This document shows, piece by piece, positions 1-6,826 of a stretch of DNA of 9,251 nucleotides. The DNA is from Aliarcobacter butzleri (GTDB lineage: Bacteria > Campylobacterota > Campylobacteria > Campylobacterales > Arcobacteraceae): positions 1 through 9,251 of the forward strand of contig JAAYJJ010000116.1 in the NCBI GenBank assembly GCA_012522985.1, written 5' to 3'. The position numbers and the translations under genes were made by a program. Below the pieces are notes generated by a model. That model worked only from the letters and a program-made list of their open reading frames with translations, ran no database searches and was not told where the DNA came from. Positions within the stretch are counted from its first letter, which is position 1. Every line of letters begins with the position of its first letter.

Positions 1-105
1 CCCAACTACCGCTATAAGGACAAAACCAATTTGTGCAACTACTTGATTGAAATGAAACTTACTTTCAGTAGATAGAGAATCTATAAAGTTATTGAATTTA
101 GACAT
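1..105 (-). CDS. N-terminus of an unidentified, probably membrane-associated protein (partial)
   Basis: Reading the minus strand from the CAT at 103-105 gives 35 uninterrupted codons up to the window edge. The product begins MSKFNNFIDSLSTE, is polar for about 23 residues, and turns hydrophobic at the end (QIGFVLIAVVG), which looks like the entry into a first transmembrane segment. An AAAGG ribosome binding site lies 8 bases before the ATG on the minus strand, which supports the start. It diverges from the folK-mnmA frame and shares the intergenic region 106-268 with it. I do not recognise the family from 35 residues; a small channel or transporter subunit is possible but unsupported. That this is a real gene rests on the start, the RBS and the open frame together. 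Confidence 0.6.
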   Translation of the reverse strand, partial: MSKFNNFIDSLSTESKFHFNQVVAQIGFVLIAVVG

Positions 106-268
106 ATAAATAGCCTTTCGTTATTTATCTATTGTTATGATTATTTTTGGTAACTAATTTTATTGAATTGTTGCTTTAATTATGCTTAATCTATAGGTGA
201 TAGATTAAGCATAATCTTTGTAATATTCAACAATAGTTTGATTTGAAGTCAATGAGGTTTATAGTTGT
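106..268. promoter_or_regulatory. Divergent intergenic region between the minus-strand gene and folK-mnmA
   Basis: This gap separates two 5' ends, so it should carry promoters in both directions. It is very AT-rich. On the plus strand, TAATAT at 221-226 preceded by TTTG is a possible -10 for folK-mnmA, about 45 bases before the start. No convincing -35 is seen, which is usual for Campylobacterota promoters. GAGG at 254-257 is the only Shine-Dalgarno-like sequence before the frame. It lies 11 bases from a TTG (269) and 14 from the ATG (272), so the site is weak or distant. The central dyad is listed separately. Confidence 0.4.
179..215. repeat. Perfect 16-bp inverted repeat with 5-base loop between divergent genes
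   Basis: The arms are 179-194 and 200-215 (core TATGCTTAATCTAT against ATAGATTAAGCATA) around the spacer AGGTG, with no mismatch. A second, outer 7-base pairing, ATTGTTG at 167-173 with CAACAAT at 228-234, encloses it. Both neighbouring genes point away from the site, so it cannot terminate either of them. It is better read as an operator-like dyad or a structured 5' leader than as a terminator. There is no T-run consistent with termination in either direction. Confidence 0.6.
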
Positions 269-271
269 TTG

Positions 272-1192
272 ATGAAAAAAGTACTAACACAAGATTTAAT
301 ACAATATTATACATATAATTTTCCAAATAAAATAAAAGTTAAAAATATTTTTGACTATATAGTTTTAGGTATAGGTGGGAACTTAGGAGATGTAAAGAGT
401 AGATTTAATAAGTTATTATTAATGCTTAAAAAAAATAGACAAATAAAAGTGATTTCTACTTCTATATTACTTAAAAATCCACCTTTTGGTTTTGTAGATC
501 AAGATGATTTTTATAATGGAGTTATTGTTTTAGATACAAATTTAAGCCCTAATGAACTACTTAAACTTACTCAAAAACTAGAAAATAGATTTTATAGAAA
601 AAATGAGTTTAAAAATGCTCCAAGAACGCTAGATCTTGATATTATAATATATAAAAATAAAAAAATCAATCAAAAACATTTGATTGTACCACATCCTCAA
701 TATAAAAAAAGGCAAAGTGTGATGATTCCTCTAAGTGAAATAACAAATATCAAAAAAAGTCCAATCAAGCAAACAAAGGAGCTAAAGCCAAAGGTTCTTG
801 TAGGTTTAAGTGGTGGAATAGACTCTAGTATAAGTGCAATGCTACTTCAAAAGATGGGGTATGAGGTAGAAGGTGTATATATGAAGCTTCATAGTATAGA
901 TGAAGATTATCATAAAAATAACCTTGAAGCTATAGCAAAAGTATCAAACTATCTAGGGATCAAATATCATATTTTAGATATAGAAAAACTTTTTGAAAAA
1001 GAGGTATATAACTACTTTGTAACAAGCTATAAAGATGGTATAACACCAAATCCATGTGTAGTTTGTAATAGGCTTATCAAATTTGGTGCTATGGCTGATT
1101 TTGCTAAGAGTTTGGGTATAAATAGACTTGCTACAGGACATTATGCTAAAACAGATGGAAAATATATCTATAGTGCTGATGATAAAAGCTAA
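272..1192 (+). CDS. folK: FolK (HPPK) domain fused in frame to the N-terminal half of MnmA, ending at a premature TAA
   Basis: Residues here count from a possible TTG start at 269; I prefer the ATG one codon later. Residues 1-160 form 6-hydroxymethyl-7,8-dihydropterin pyrophosphokinase, which transfers pyrophosphate from ATP in folate synthesis. Visible motifs are GIGGNLGD (34-41, in place of the usual GSNLGD), [10 protein letters not shown] (117-126) and VPHPQYKKR (140-148). The roughly 30-residue extension before the first strand resembles other Campylobacterota FolK proteins. After a linker of about 16 residues, the frame continues into the tRNA-Lys/Glu/Gln U34 2-thiolase MnmA: the ATP-pyrophosphatase P-loop SGGIDSS (181-187), VYMKLH (203-208), NPCVVCNR with catalytic Cys266 (261-268), and ATGHYAK (288-294). 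The frame stops after ADDKS, exactly where the family has a lysine before DQSYFL. FolK should be intact; this product alone lacks the second MnmA cysteine and the tRNA-binding domains. Fusion rather than two genes is inferred from the open frame. Confidence 0.85.
   Translation: MKKVLTQDLIQYYTYNFPNKIKVKNIFDYIVLGIGGNLGDVKSRFNKLLLMLKKNRQIKVISTSILLKNPPFGFVDQDDFYNGVIVLDTNLSPNELLKLTQKLENRFYRKNEFKNAPRTLDLDIIIYKNKKINQKHLIVPHPQYKKRQSVMIPLSEITNIKKSPIKQTKELKPKVLVGLSGGIDSSISAMLLQKMGYEVEGVYMKLHSIDEDYHKNNLEAIAKVSNYLGIKYHILDIEKLFEKEVYNYFVTSYKDGITPNPCVVCNRLIKFGAMADFAKSLGINRLATGHYAKTDGKYIYSADDKS
706..724 (+). promoter_or_regulatory. Possible internal ribosome binding site and GTG/ATG start for MnmA
   Basis: Near the end of the FolK domain an A-run ending in AAAGG (708-712) is followed six bases later by GTG (719) and nine bases later by ATG (722), both in the FolK-MnmA frame. 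Starting there would give MnmA with a leader of about 24-25 residues before its first strand. Without such a start the MnmA part has no plausible ATG, GTG or TTG of its own before the P-loop. The same bases encode the conserved KKRQSV stretch of FolK, so the match may be coincidence. Confidence 0.25.
1190..1192 (+). other. In-frame TAA nonsense codon interrupting mnmA
   Basis: The codons around the stop read D-D-K-S-stop-D-Q-S-Y-F-L-A-Q. MnmA proteins have lysine at this place (KDQSYFL), so one A-to-T change from AAA accounts for the stop and no frameshift is needed. The frame is open on both sides for hundreds of bases. UAA is the normal stop of most genes in this window, so codon reassignment is excluded. 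A sequencing error, a real nonsense mutation or readthrough remain possible. Confidence 0.9.
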
Positions 1193-1816
1193 GATCAAAG
1201 TTATTTTCTAGCTCAAATAAATAAAGATGTGATTCCTATGCTTATTTTTCCACTAAGTGAGTATAAAAAAGAAGATATTATTGCTCTTGGAAAAACAATA
1301 CCCAACTTTAAAAATATAGCACAAAAAAAAGAGTCTCAAGAGATCTGTTTTGTTCCTACTGTTTATACTGATATCTTAAGTAAACATATCAATGTAGATA
1401 AAGAGGGCGATGTAATAAAAGATGGTAAAATAGTAGGTAAACATAAAGGATATATGCATTATACCATAGGTAAAAGAAGAGGTTTTAGTGTCCATGGTGC
1501 TCATGATCCACACTTTGTACTAAAAACAAATCCAAAAGATAATACTATAGAAGTAGGAACAAGGGATAGATTGGCTGTTAAAAATGTAGTTTTATCTAGA
1601 CTTAATATGTTTATAGAAGATAAAGAGTTTGAAGCAACTATCAAGTTAAGATATAGAAATGAAGGCTATAAGTGCAGGATAGTAATAAAAGATGATAAAG
1701 CTTATATAAGCTTATATGATGAAGCTTTTGGAGTAGCTTGTGGACAATATGGTGTTATCTATATAGATGATATGATTGTAGGATCTGGAGAGATAGTAGG
1801 GGTTGATGGATTGTAA
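1193..1816 (+). pseudogene. mnmA: C-terminal half of MnmA, continuing in frame after the premature stop
   Basis: Directly after the TAA the same frame runs 207 codons to TAA at 1814-1816. It begins DQSYFLAQINKD, continues through IFPLSEYKK, and contains the second MnmA active-site cysteine in SQEICFVPTVYTD (the persulfide-carrying Cys199 equivalent of the E. coli enzyme). It ends with the central and C-terminal beta-barrel domains (HKGYMHYTIGKRRGFSVHG, then VGTRDRLAVKN, KLRYRNEGYKC and FGVACGQYGVIY). Joined to the upstream half, the MnmA part would be about 342 residues, the family's usual length. The first ATG is at 1229, 12 codons in, with no clear Shine-Dalgarno sequence and downstream of conserved residues. 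Independent production of a useful protein is therefore unlikely. Whether the locus is dead depends on whether the stop is real. Confidence 0.85.
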
Positions 1817-1892
1817 ATGATTATTAGTAATTTGTTATTGGTAAATAGTGATTGATTTAAAGAAATATCATTTTCTAAGAAAACAAAATTAC

Positions 1893-1944
1893 ATGTTTAA
1901 ACATACAATAAGTTAATAAATTGTATGATACAACATACAATTTA
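1893..1944 (+). promoter_or_regulatory. Operator-like array: three CATACAAT half-sites before the ATPase gene
   Basis: CATACAAT occurs at 1902-1909 and 1934-1941, and its reverse complement ATTGTATG at 1920-1927. The second and third copies form a perfect 11-bp inverted repeat, 1917-1927 with 1934-1944, around a 6-base spacer. The first and second can also pair, with a 10-base spacer, so the two hairpins exclude each other. A perfect 12-base palindrome, ATGTTTAAACAT (1893-1904), overlaps the first copy. TACAAT at 1904-1909 could be a -10 box, which would put the dyad at the transcription start, a typical repressor position. The dyad ends just before the AAGGA ribosome binding site at 1946-1950. 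Regulatory function is inferred. Confidence 0.5.
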
Positions 1945-1956
1945 AAAGGAAATCGT

Positions 1957-3261
1957 ATGGAAAAGCTAGAGATTTTAGAAGTATTAAATGAATGGAACTA
2001 CTGGAACAAAGATTTACCAAAAACTTTTTCAAGAGATTTTTATGATGATAAAATATCTTCTTTTATAAAAAATGATGAGATTTTAGTTTTAAAAGGCATT
2101 AGAAGATGTGGAAAATCTACACTTTTATTAAATCAAATAAAAAAACTAATCAAACAAGGTGTAAGCAAAAATGATATATTGTTTATAAACCTTGAAGATC
2201 CAAGATTTATAAACCACTTAAATGTAGAGTTTTTACAAAAGATAAAAGATACATATTTAGAGTATTTAAACCCACAAGCAAAACCATATATATTTTTAGA
2301 TGAGATACAAAATGTACCTTTTTGGGAAAAATGGGTAAATAAAGAGTATGAATTAAAGCTTTCAAATATTGTAATAACAGGTTCAAACTCATCAATGCTA
2401 AGTGGTGAAATAGCTACAAGTTTAAGTGGAAGATATATAAGTGTGGAAGTGTTTCCACTTAGTTTTAAAGAGTTTTTACACTTTAAAGAGATAAAAATAG
2501 CTTCAAAACTTGATTTTGTGGATAAAAAAATAGATATAAATAGAGCCTTTGAAGAGTATTTGGATTTTGGAGCTTTTCCAAAAGTTTTGGATTATGAGAA
2601 AAATTATAAAAAAGAGTTACTAAATACCTATAAAGAGAGCATTCTTTTAAATGATATTGTTGCTAGATATAAGCTAAAAAGTTTTGATACACTTGAAGAG
2701 TTAGCAGCATTTTTATTAAGTAATAGTGGTATTATTCAAAGTATTACAAAGATAAAAAATAGCTTTAATATCTCTTTTGATATGGCAAGAGACTATCTTG
2801 AATATCTAAAAAATGCTTATATGGTTTTTGAAATAAGAAAGTTTGATTACTCTTTAAGAAAACAAAATTTAAATGATAAAAAATATTATAGTGCAGATTT
2901 AGGCTTGTCAAATCTTTATAGAGTAGCAAATCTAAAATACAAGGGTGCAAATCTTGAAACTATTGTGGCTTTAGAGCTTATTAGAAAAGGTTTTGACATA
3001 TACTATTACAAGACACAAAATAGCCTTGAAGTTGATTTTGTTGTAGTAAAAAACAACCAAATAATAGAGCTTATACAAGTTTCAAAATCTTTAGAAAATG
3101 ACAAAACAAAGAGTAGAGAACTAGCAGTTTTTCAAAAAACTATAGATGAACTAAACCTTGAAAATGTAAAATGTACTATTTTAACTGAAGATAAAAGTAG
3201 TAAAATTATAGATGATAAGCTTGAAATCAGAGTAAAAAATATTTTGGAGTGGTTGATATAA
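1957..3261 (+). CDS. AAA-type ATPase with C-terminal DUF4143-like domain
   Basis: The 434-residue protein is a stand-alone member of the bacterial and archaeal AAA_14/DUF4143 ATPases, whose cellular role is largely unknown. Motifs in order are Walker A GIRRCGKST (47-55), Walker B YIFLDEIQN (111-119, D115 and E116), sensor-1-like ITGSNSSML (140-148), a possible arginine finger in LSGRY (R159), and PLSFKEFL (167-174). The C-terminal part (about 230-434) has a PD-(D/E)XK-like fold signature: NLET (332-335), EVDFVVV (358-364) and ELIQVS (371-376), with Q in place of the catalytic lysine. No signal peptide or membrane segment is seen. The ATG at 1957 is chosen because AAGGA lies six bases upstream; an in-frame TTG at 1921 sits inside the operator-like dyad and has no ribosome binding site. 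It stands alone between mnmA and prs with gaps of 140 and 123 bases, which suggests an accessory insertion. Confidence 0.85.
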   Translation: MEKLEILEVLNEWNYWNKDLPKTFSRDFYDDKISSFIKNDEILVLKGIRRCGKSTLLLNQIKKLIKQGVSKNDILFINLEDPRFINHLNVEFLQKIKDTYLEYLNPQAKPYIFLDEIQNVPFWEKWVNKEYELKLSNIVITGSNSSMLSGEIATSLSGRYISVEVFPLSFKEFLHFKEIKIASKLDFVDKKIDINRAFEEYLDFGAFPKVLDYEKNYKKELLNTYKESILLNDIVARYKLKSFDTLEELAAFLLSNSGIIQSITKIKNSFNISFDMARDYLEYLKNAYMVFEIRKFDYSLRKQNLNDKKYYSADLGLSNLYRVANLKYKGANLETIVALELIRKGFDIYYYKTQNSLEVDFVVVKNNQIIELIQVSKSLENDKTKSRELAVFQKTIDELNLENVKCTILTEDKSSKIIDDKLEIRVKNILEWLI

Positions 3262-3333
3262 GAGGTGCTATTTAGGGGTATTTTGGTATATTAAGTTATT
3301 CTTACAATGTTAATAAGCTTTTAATACAAATTG

Positions 3334-3342
3334 TGATAAAAT
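3334..3342 (+). promoter_or_regulatory. Candidate extended -10 promoter of prs
   Basis: TG-A-TAAAAT (3334-3342) matches an extended -10 element (TGnTATAAT with one mismatch), about 42 bases before the prs GTG. No -35 hexamer is visible at the usual distance, in keeping with Campylobacterota sigma-70 promoters. It lies in the 123-base gap after the ATPase gene, so prs and the genes behind it may be transcribed separately from the ATPase. Confidence 0.4.
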
Positions 3343-3384
3343 AACATAAATTTTAGATTTAATTCCTAACTTAAAGGATATATT

Positions 3385-4329
3385 GTGGATAGATATGAGA
3401 TAGTAAGTGGTACAGCAAATCCAGAGTTTGCAAAAAAGGTTGCTGATGCTTTAGGCAAAGAGATAGCTGATGTTCAGGTAAATAGATTTAGTGATGGTGA
3501 GATAAATGTAAGTATTACCAAAAGTGTAAGAGGGAATGATATATTTATTATTCAACCAACTTGTGCACCAACAAATGACAACCTTATGGAGTTACTTATA
3601 ATAGTAGATGCGTTCAAAAGAAGTAGTGCAGGAACAATCAATGCAGTTATTCCATATTTTGGATATGCAAGACAAGATAGAAAAGCAGCTCCTAGAGTGC
3701 CAATAAGTGCAAAACTTGTAGCAGATATGCTAGAGACTGCTGGAGTTGATAGAGTAATTACTATAGATTTACATGCAGCACAAATTCAAGGTTTCTTTTC
3801 AATCCCTGTTGATCATCTACTAGGGAGTATGATATTTGTAGAGTATATTAAGGCAAAAAATCTTAAAAACCCTATTATAGCAAGTCCTGATATTGGTGGA
3901 GTAGCAAGAGCTAGAAGCTATGCAGAGCAACTAGGGTATGATCTAGTAATAGTAGATAAAAAAAGAGAAAAAGCAAATCAATGTGAAGTTATGAATATCA
4001 TAGGTGAAGTTGAGGGCAAAGATGTAATAATGCTTGATGATATAGTTGATACTGCTGGGACTTTGGTAAAAGCAGCAGAGATTTTAAAAGCTAGAGGTGC
4101 TACATCAGTTATGGCATGTTGTACTCATGGGGTTTTAAGTGGTCCAGCTTATGAAAGACTTAATAGCGAGGCTTTAGATGAGCTTGTAATCTCTGATACT
4201 ATTCCTCTAAAACAGAGCCATCCAAAAATAACAGTTTTAACAGCTAGTGGTATAATGGCAAAAACTATCAAAAAAATACATGACAATGAGTCAATAAATG
4301 TTATGTTCAATTATTGTAGAAAATCGTAG
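3385..4329 (+). CDS. prs: Ribose-phosphate pyrophosphokinase (PRPP synthetase)
   Basis: Class I PRPP synthetase makes PRPP from ribose 5-phosphate and ATP for purine, pyrimidine, histidine, tryptophan and NAD synthesis in the cytoplasm. The 314 residues match the usual bacterial length. Motifs are SGTANPEFAKKVA near the start (8-20), NRFSDGEI (33-40), YARQDRK (94-100), the ATP/metal loop DLHAAQIQGFF with His130 (128-138), DKKRE of the catalytic flexible loop (191-195, the conserved basic residue near 193), and the ribose 5-phosphate/PRPP loop DDIVDTAGT (218-226). The start is GTG at 3385: AAAGGA at 3373-3378 sits six bases upstream and the homologous N-terminus begins there. lepA follows after 28 bases, so the two are probably cotranscribed. 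All key residues are present. Confidence 0.97.
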   Translation: MDRYEIVSGTANPEFAKKVADALGKEIADVQVNRFSDGEINVSITKSVRGNDIFIIQPTCAPTNDNLMELLIIVDAFKRSSAGTINAVIPYFGYARQDRKAAPRVPISAKLVADMLETAGVDRVITIDLHAAQIQGFFSIPVDHLLGSMIFVEYIKAKNLKNPIIASPDIGGVARARSYAEQLGYDLVIVDKKREKANQCEVMNIIGEVEGKDVIMLDDIVDTAGTLVKAAEILKARGATSVMACCTHGVLSGPAYERLNSEALDELVISDTIPLKQSHPKITVLTASGIMAKTIKKIHDNESINVMFNYCRKS

Positions 4330-4357
4330 AGTATTATAGATTATTTAAGGAATTTAG

Positions 4358-6148
4358 TTGCAAAAAAATATTAGAAATTTTAGTATTATAGCCCATATAG
4401 ATCATGGTAAATCAACTTTGGCTGATAGGATTATACAAGAGTGTTCAGCTATAAGTGATAGAGAGATGACATCTAGAGTTATGGACAATATGGATATAGA
4501 AAAAGAAAGAGGCATAACCATCAAAGCCCAAAGTGTAAGGCTAAATTACACAAAAGATGGGCAAGAATATGTGCTAAACCTTATAGATACCCCAGGGCAT
4601 GTTGATTTTAGTTATGAGGTAAGTAGAAGTTTGGCTTCAAGTGAGGGAGCTTTACTTATAGTTGATAGTACTCAAGGAGTTGAGGCTCAAACTATAGCAA
4701 ATGTCTATATTGCACTAGATAATGATCTTACTCTTTTGCCTGTAGTAAATAAAATAGATCTTCCATCAGCAGATCCAGATAGAGTTTTAAGTGAAGTTGA
4801 AGAGGCTATTGGGCTTGATTGTACTGAAAACAATCTAATAAGTGCAAAAACAGGACTTGGTGTAAGAGATCTTATAGACTCTATAGTAGATAGGATCCCA
4901 GCTCCAAGTGGAGATGAAAATGCTCCAACAAAGGCTCTTATTTATGATAGTTGGTTTGATAACTATTTAGGTGCTTTAGCTCTTGTTAGAGTCTATGATG
5001 GATCTATCAAAAAGGGACAAATGATAAGAGTTATGGGTACAGGTGCAGCTCATCAGGTGATCTCTTTGATGTATCCACATCCTATAAGAAGAACTGAAAC
5101 AAATGAGATAAAAACAGGAGAGATTGGTATAGTAGTTCTTGGGCTAAAGAGTGTAGATGCTATAGCCGTAGGTGATACTATGACTGATAATAAAACTCCT
5201 ACAGCATCTCCTATAGATGGGTTTGAACCAGCTAAAAGCTTTGTTTTTGCAGGACTTTATCCTATAGAAACTGATAAATTTGAAGATCTAAGAGAGGCTT
5301 TGAGTAAACTCAAACTAAATGATAGCTCTATAACATATGAGCCAGAAAGCTCACATGCTCTAGGGAGTGGATTTAGAACTGGATTTTTGGGTATGCTTCA
5401 TATGGAAGTTATCAAAGAAAGGTTAGAGCGAGAGTTTAACCTAGACTTAATAGCTACTGCACCTACAGTTGTATATAAGGTAGTGATGACTGATGGAAGT
5501 GAAATAGAGATACAAAATCCAAGTGAGCTACCTAGTCCAAATAGTATAGAAAAGATTTTAGAGCCTTATGTAAGATCAACTATTTTAGTTCCAGATGAGT
5601 TTTTGGGTAATATGATAAAGCTTTTAAATGATAAAAGAGGTATTCAAAAAAAGATGGATTATCTAGGTAAAAGAGTCTTATTAGAGTATGAACTACCTTT
5701 AAATGAGATAATTATGGATTTTTATGATAAGCTAAAAAGCTCTACAAAGGGTTATGCAAGTTTTGATTATGAGCCTATTGGATATAAAGAAGGAGATCTT
5801 GTAAAGCTTGATGTTAGAGTAGCTGGAGATATAGTAGATGCACTATCTATCATAGTACCAAAAAGTAAAGCTCAAAGCAAAGGAAGAGATTTTGTAGCTC
5901 AACTAAAAGAGCTTATTCCAAGGCAACTTTTTGAAGTAGCTATTCAAGCTAGTATTGGTAATACTATAATAGCTAGAGAAACAGTGAAATCTATGGGTAA
6001 AAATGTTACTGCAAAGTGTTATGGTGGTGATATAACAAGAAAAAGAAAGCTTTTAGAAAAGCAAAAAGAGGGTAAAAAACGTATGAAATCTATAGGAAAA
6101 GTAGATGTACCTCAAGAGGCTTTTATGGCGGTATTGAAAATAGACTAA
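4358..6148 (+). CDS. lepA: Elongation factor 4 (LepA), ribosome-associated GTPase
   Basis: LepA/EF-4 is a translational GTPase that binds ribosomes, affects initiation and elongation under stress, and can back-translocate them in vitro. At 596 residues it is full length. G-domain motifs are AHIDHGKST (12-20), RGIT (51-54), DTPGH (77-81), NKID (131-134) and SAK (162-164). They are followed by the EF-G-like domains and the unique C-terminal domain ([19 protein letters not shown], then [22 protein letters not shown]). The start is TTG at 4358, supported by AAGGAA at 4347-4352 five bases upstream and by the expected N-terminus [12 protein letters not shown]. It lies 28 bases after prs, and its TAA overlaps the ATG of the next gene by one base. 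Confidence 0.97.
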   Translation: MQKNIRNFSIIAHIDHGKSTLADRIIQECSAISDREMTSRVMDNMDIEKERGITIKAQSVRLNYTKDGQEYVLNLIDTPGHVDFSYEVSRSLASSEGALLIVDSTQGVEAQTIANVYIALDNDLTLLPVVNKIDLPSADPDRVLSEVEEAIGLDCTENNLISAKTGLGVRDLIDSIVDRIPAPSGDENAPTKALIYDSWFDNYLGALALVRVYDGSIKKGQMIRVMGTGAAHQVISLMYPHPIRRTETNEIKTGEIGIVVLGLKSVDAIAVGDTMTDNKTPTASPIDGFEPAKSFVFAGLYPIETDKFEDLREALSKLKLNDSSITYEPESSHALGSGFRTGFLGMLHMEVIKERLEREFNLDLIATAPTVVYKVVMTDGSEIEIQNPSELPSPNSIEKILEPYVRSTILVPDEFLGNMIKLLNDKRGIQKKMDYLGKRVLLEYELPLNEIIMDFYDKLKSSTKGYASFDYEPIGYKEGDLVKLDVRVAGDIVDALSIIVPKSKAQSKGRDFVAQLKELIPRQLFEVAIQASIGNTIIARETVKSMGKNVTAKCYGGDITRKRKLLEKQKEGKKRMKSIGKVDVPQEAFMAVLKID

Positions 6149-6720
6149 TGAGATGTATAGTTTGTCAAAGATTATCATGGAATATCATATGTCAAACTTG
6201 TCAAAATAATCTTCTTCAAGCTTCTTTGTTTACAAGAGAGCTTGAAGATGGATTTAAAGTTTATAGCTTTTATAAACATAGTGAAATACAAGAGCTTTTA
6301 AATGCTAAATATCACTTTTTTGGTGATAGAATATATAAAATCCTTTTACAACACTCTTTTGTTAAGTTTGCAAAAAACTTTGAATTTGAATCAAATCTTT
6401 TGGCTATAGCTATAGATGATAGGGTTGGAAAGTTTTTTTCACATACTGCATTATTAACAAAGAGCCTAAAATCACCCTATATTAAACCCTACTACAATAT
6501 ACTAAAAGCACAAAATAAGATCAAATATGCAGGAAAATCACTAGAATTTAGAAAACAAAATAAAAGAGATTTTATATATAGTGGTAAGAAAAACCAAAAT
6601 GTGATTTTAGTTGATGATATAATTACAACTGGTAGCACTATGCTTGAAGCAAAGGAGACTTTAAAAAAGTATGATTGTAATGTATTATTTGGTATAGTAT
6701 TAAGTGATGCAAAACTCTAA
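6148..6720 (+). CDS. ComF-family phosphoribosyltransferase-like protein
   Basis: The 190-residue protein has an N-terminal zinc-ribbon signature C-x2-C...C-x2-C (Cys3, Cys6, Cys15, Cys18) and a C-terminal PRTase PRPP-binding loop VILVDDIITTGST (152-164), the architecture of ComF/GntX proteins. Members are needed for DNA uptake in naturally competent bacteria, probably on the cytoplasmic side of the transformation machinery; the reaction, if any, is not established. The middle (about 30-145) is poorly conserved, as expected for the family. The ATG overlaps the lepA stop as TAATG, so translation is probably coupled, and no separate Shine-Dalgarno sequence stands out. Assignment to ComF is firm on domain layout; a competence role in this organism is inference. 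Confidence 0.88.
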   Translation: MRCIVCQRLSWNIICQTCQNNLLQASLFTRELEDGFKVYSFYKHSEIQELLNAKYHFFGDRIYKILLQHSFVKFAKNFEFESNLLAIAIDDRVGKFFSHTALLTKSLKSPYIKPYYNILKAQNKIKYAGKSLEFRKQNKRDFIYSGKKNQNVILVDDIITTGSTMLEAKETLKKYDCNVLFGIVLSDAKL

Positions 6721-6826
6721 TTTTTGAGATATATTTAATTTTTGACTATTTAGCTATTTGTATAATTTGTATTTTTAGATATTTAGTGTATAATAAAGAT
6801 TAAATTGTATTATAAGAGGGTTTTTT
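6721..6826 (+). promoter_or_regulatory. hisA upstream region with TATAAT boxes
   Basis: This 106-base, very AT-rich gap has TATAAT at 6761-6766 and at 6789-6794; the second lies 32 bases before the hisA ATG and is the better candidate -10. TTGACT at 6742-6747 resembles a -35, but the spacing to either box is wrong (13 bases to the first). A tandem 8-base repeat, ATTTGTAT (6756-6763 and 6765-6772), and phased T-runs are present, as in many Campylobacterota promoters. No hairpin followed by a T-run is seen after comF, so termination between comF and hisA is not shown. Confidence 0.45.

Noticed and set aside
1190..1192. Reassigned UAA codon (alternative genetic code)
   Set aside because: UAA is the natural stop of the ATPase, lepA, comF, hisA and mnmA itself in this window.
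974..1198. Minus-strand open frame of 74 codons
   Set aside because: It lies opposite the conserved MnmA coding sequence, has no ribosome binding site of note and no recognisable motif; a shadow of the plus-strand gene.
1229..1816. Independent gene starting at ATG 1229
   Set aside because: Conserved MnmA sequence (DQSYFLAQ) lies before this ATG in the same frame, and no Shine-Dalgarno sequence precedes it; better read as the downstream half of the interrupted mnmA.
1861..1883. Terminator hairpin after mnmA
   Set aside because: TTTTCT/AGAAAA at 1871-1883 has a one-base loop and almost no GC, and no stable stem followed by a T-run is present.
1921..1956. TTG at 1921 as the start of the ATPase
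   Set aside because: It falls inside the CATACAAT dyad and has no ribosome binding site, while ATG 1957 has AAGGA six bases upstream.
2207..2395. Minus-strand open frame of 62 codons
   Set aside because: It lies opposite the Walker B and sensor regions of the ATPase, which are clearly coding on the plus strand.
2765..2950. Minus-strand open frame of 61 codons
   Set aside because: It lies opposite the DUF4143-like domain; no independent coding evidence.
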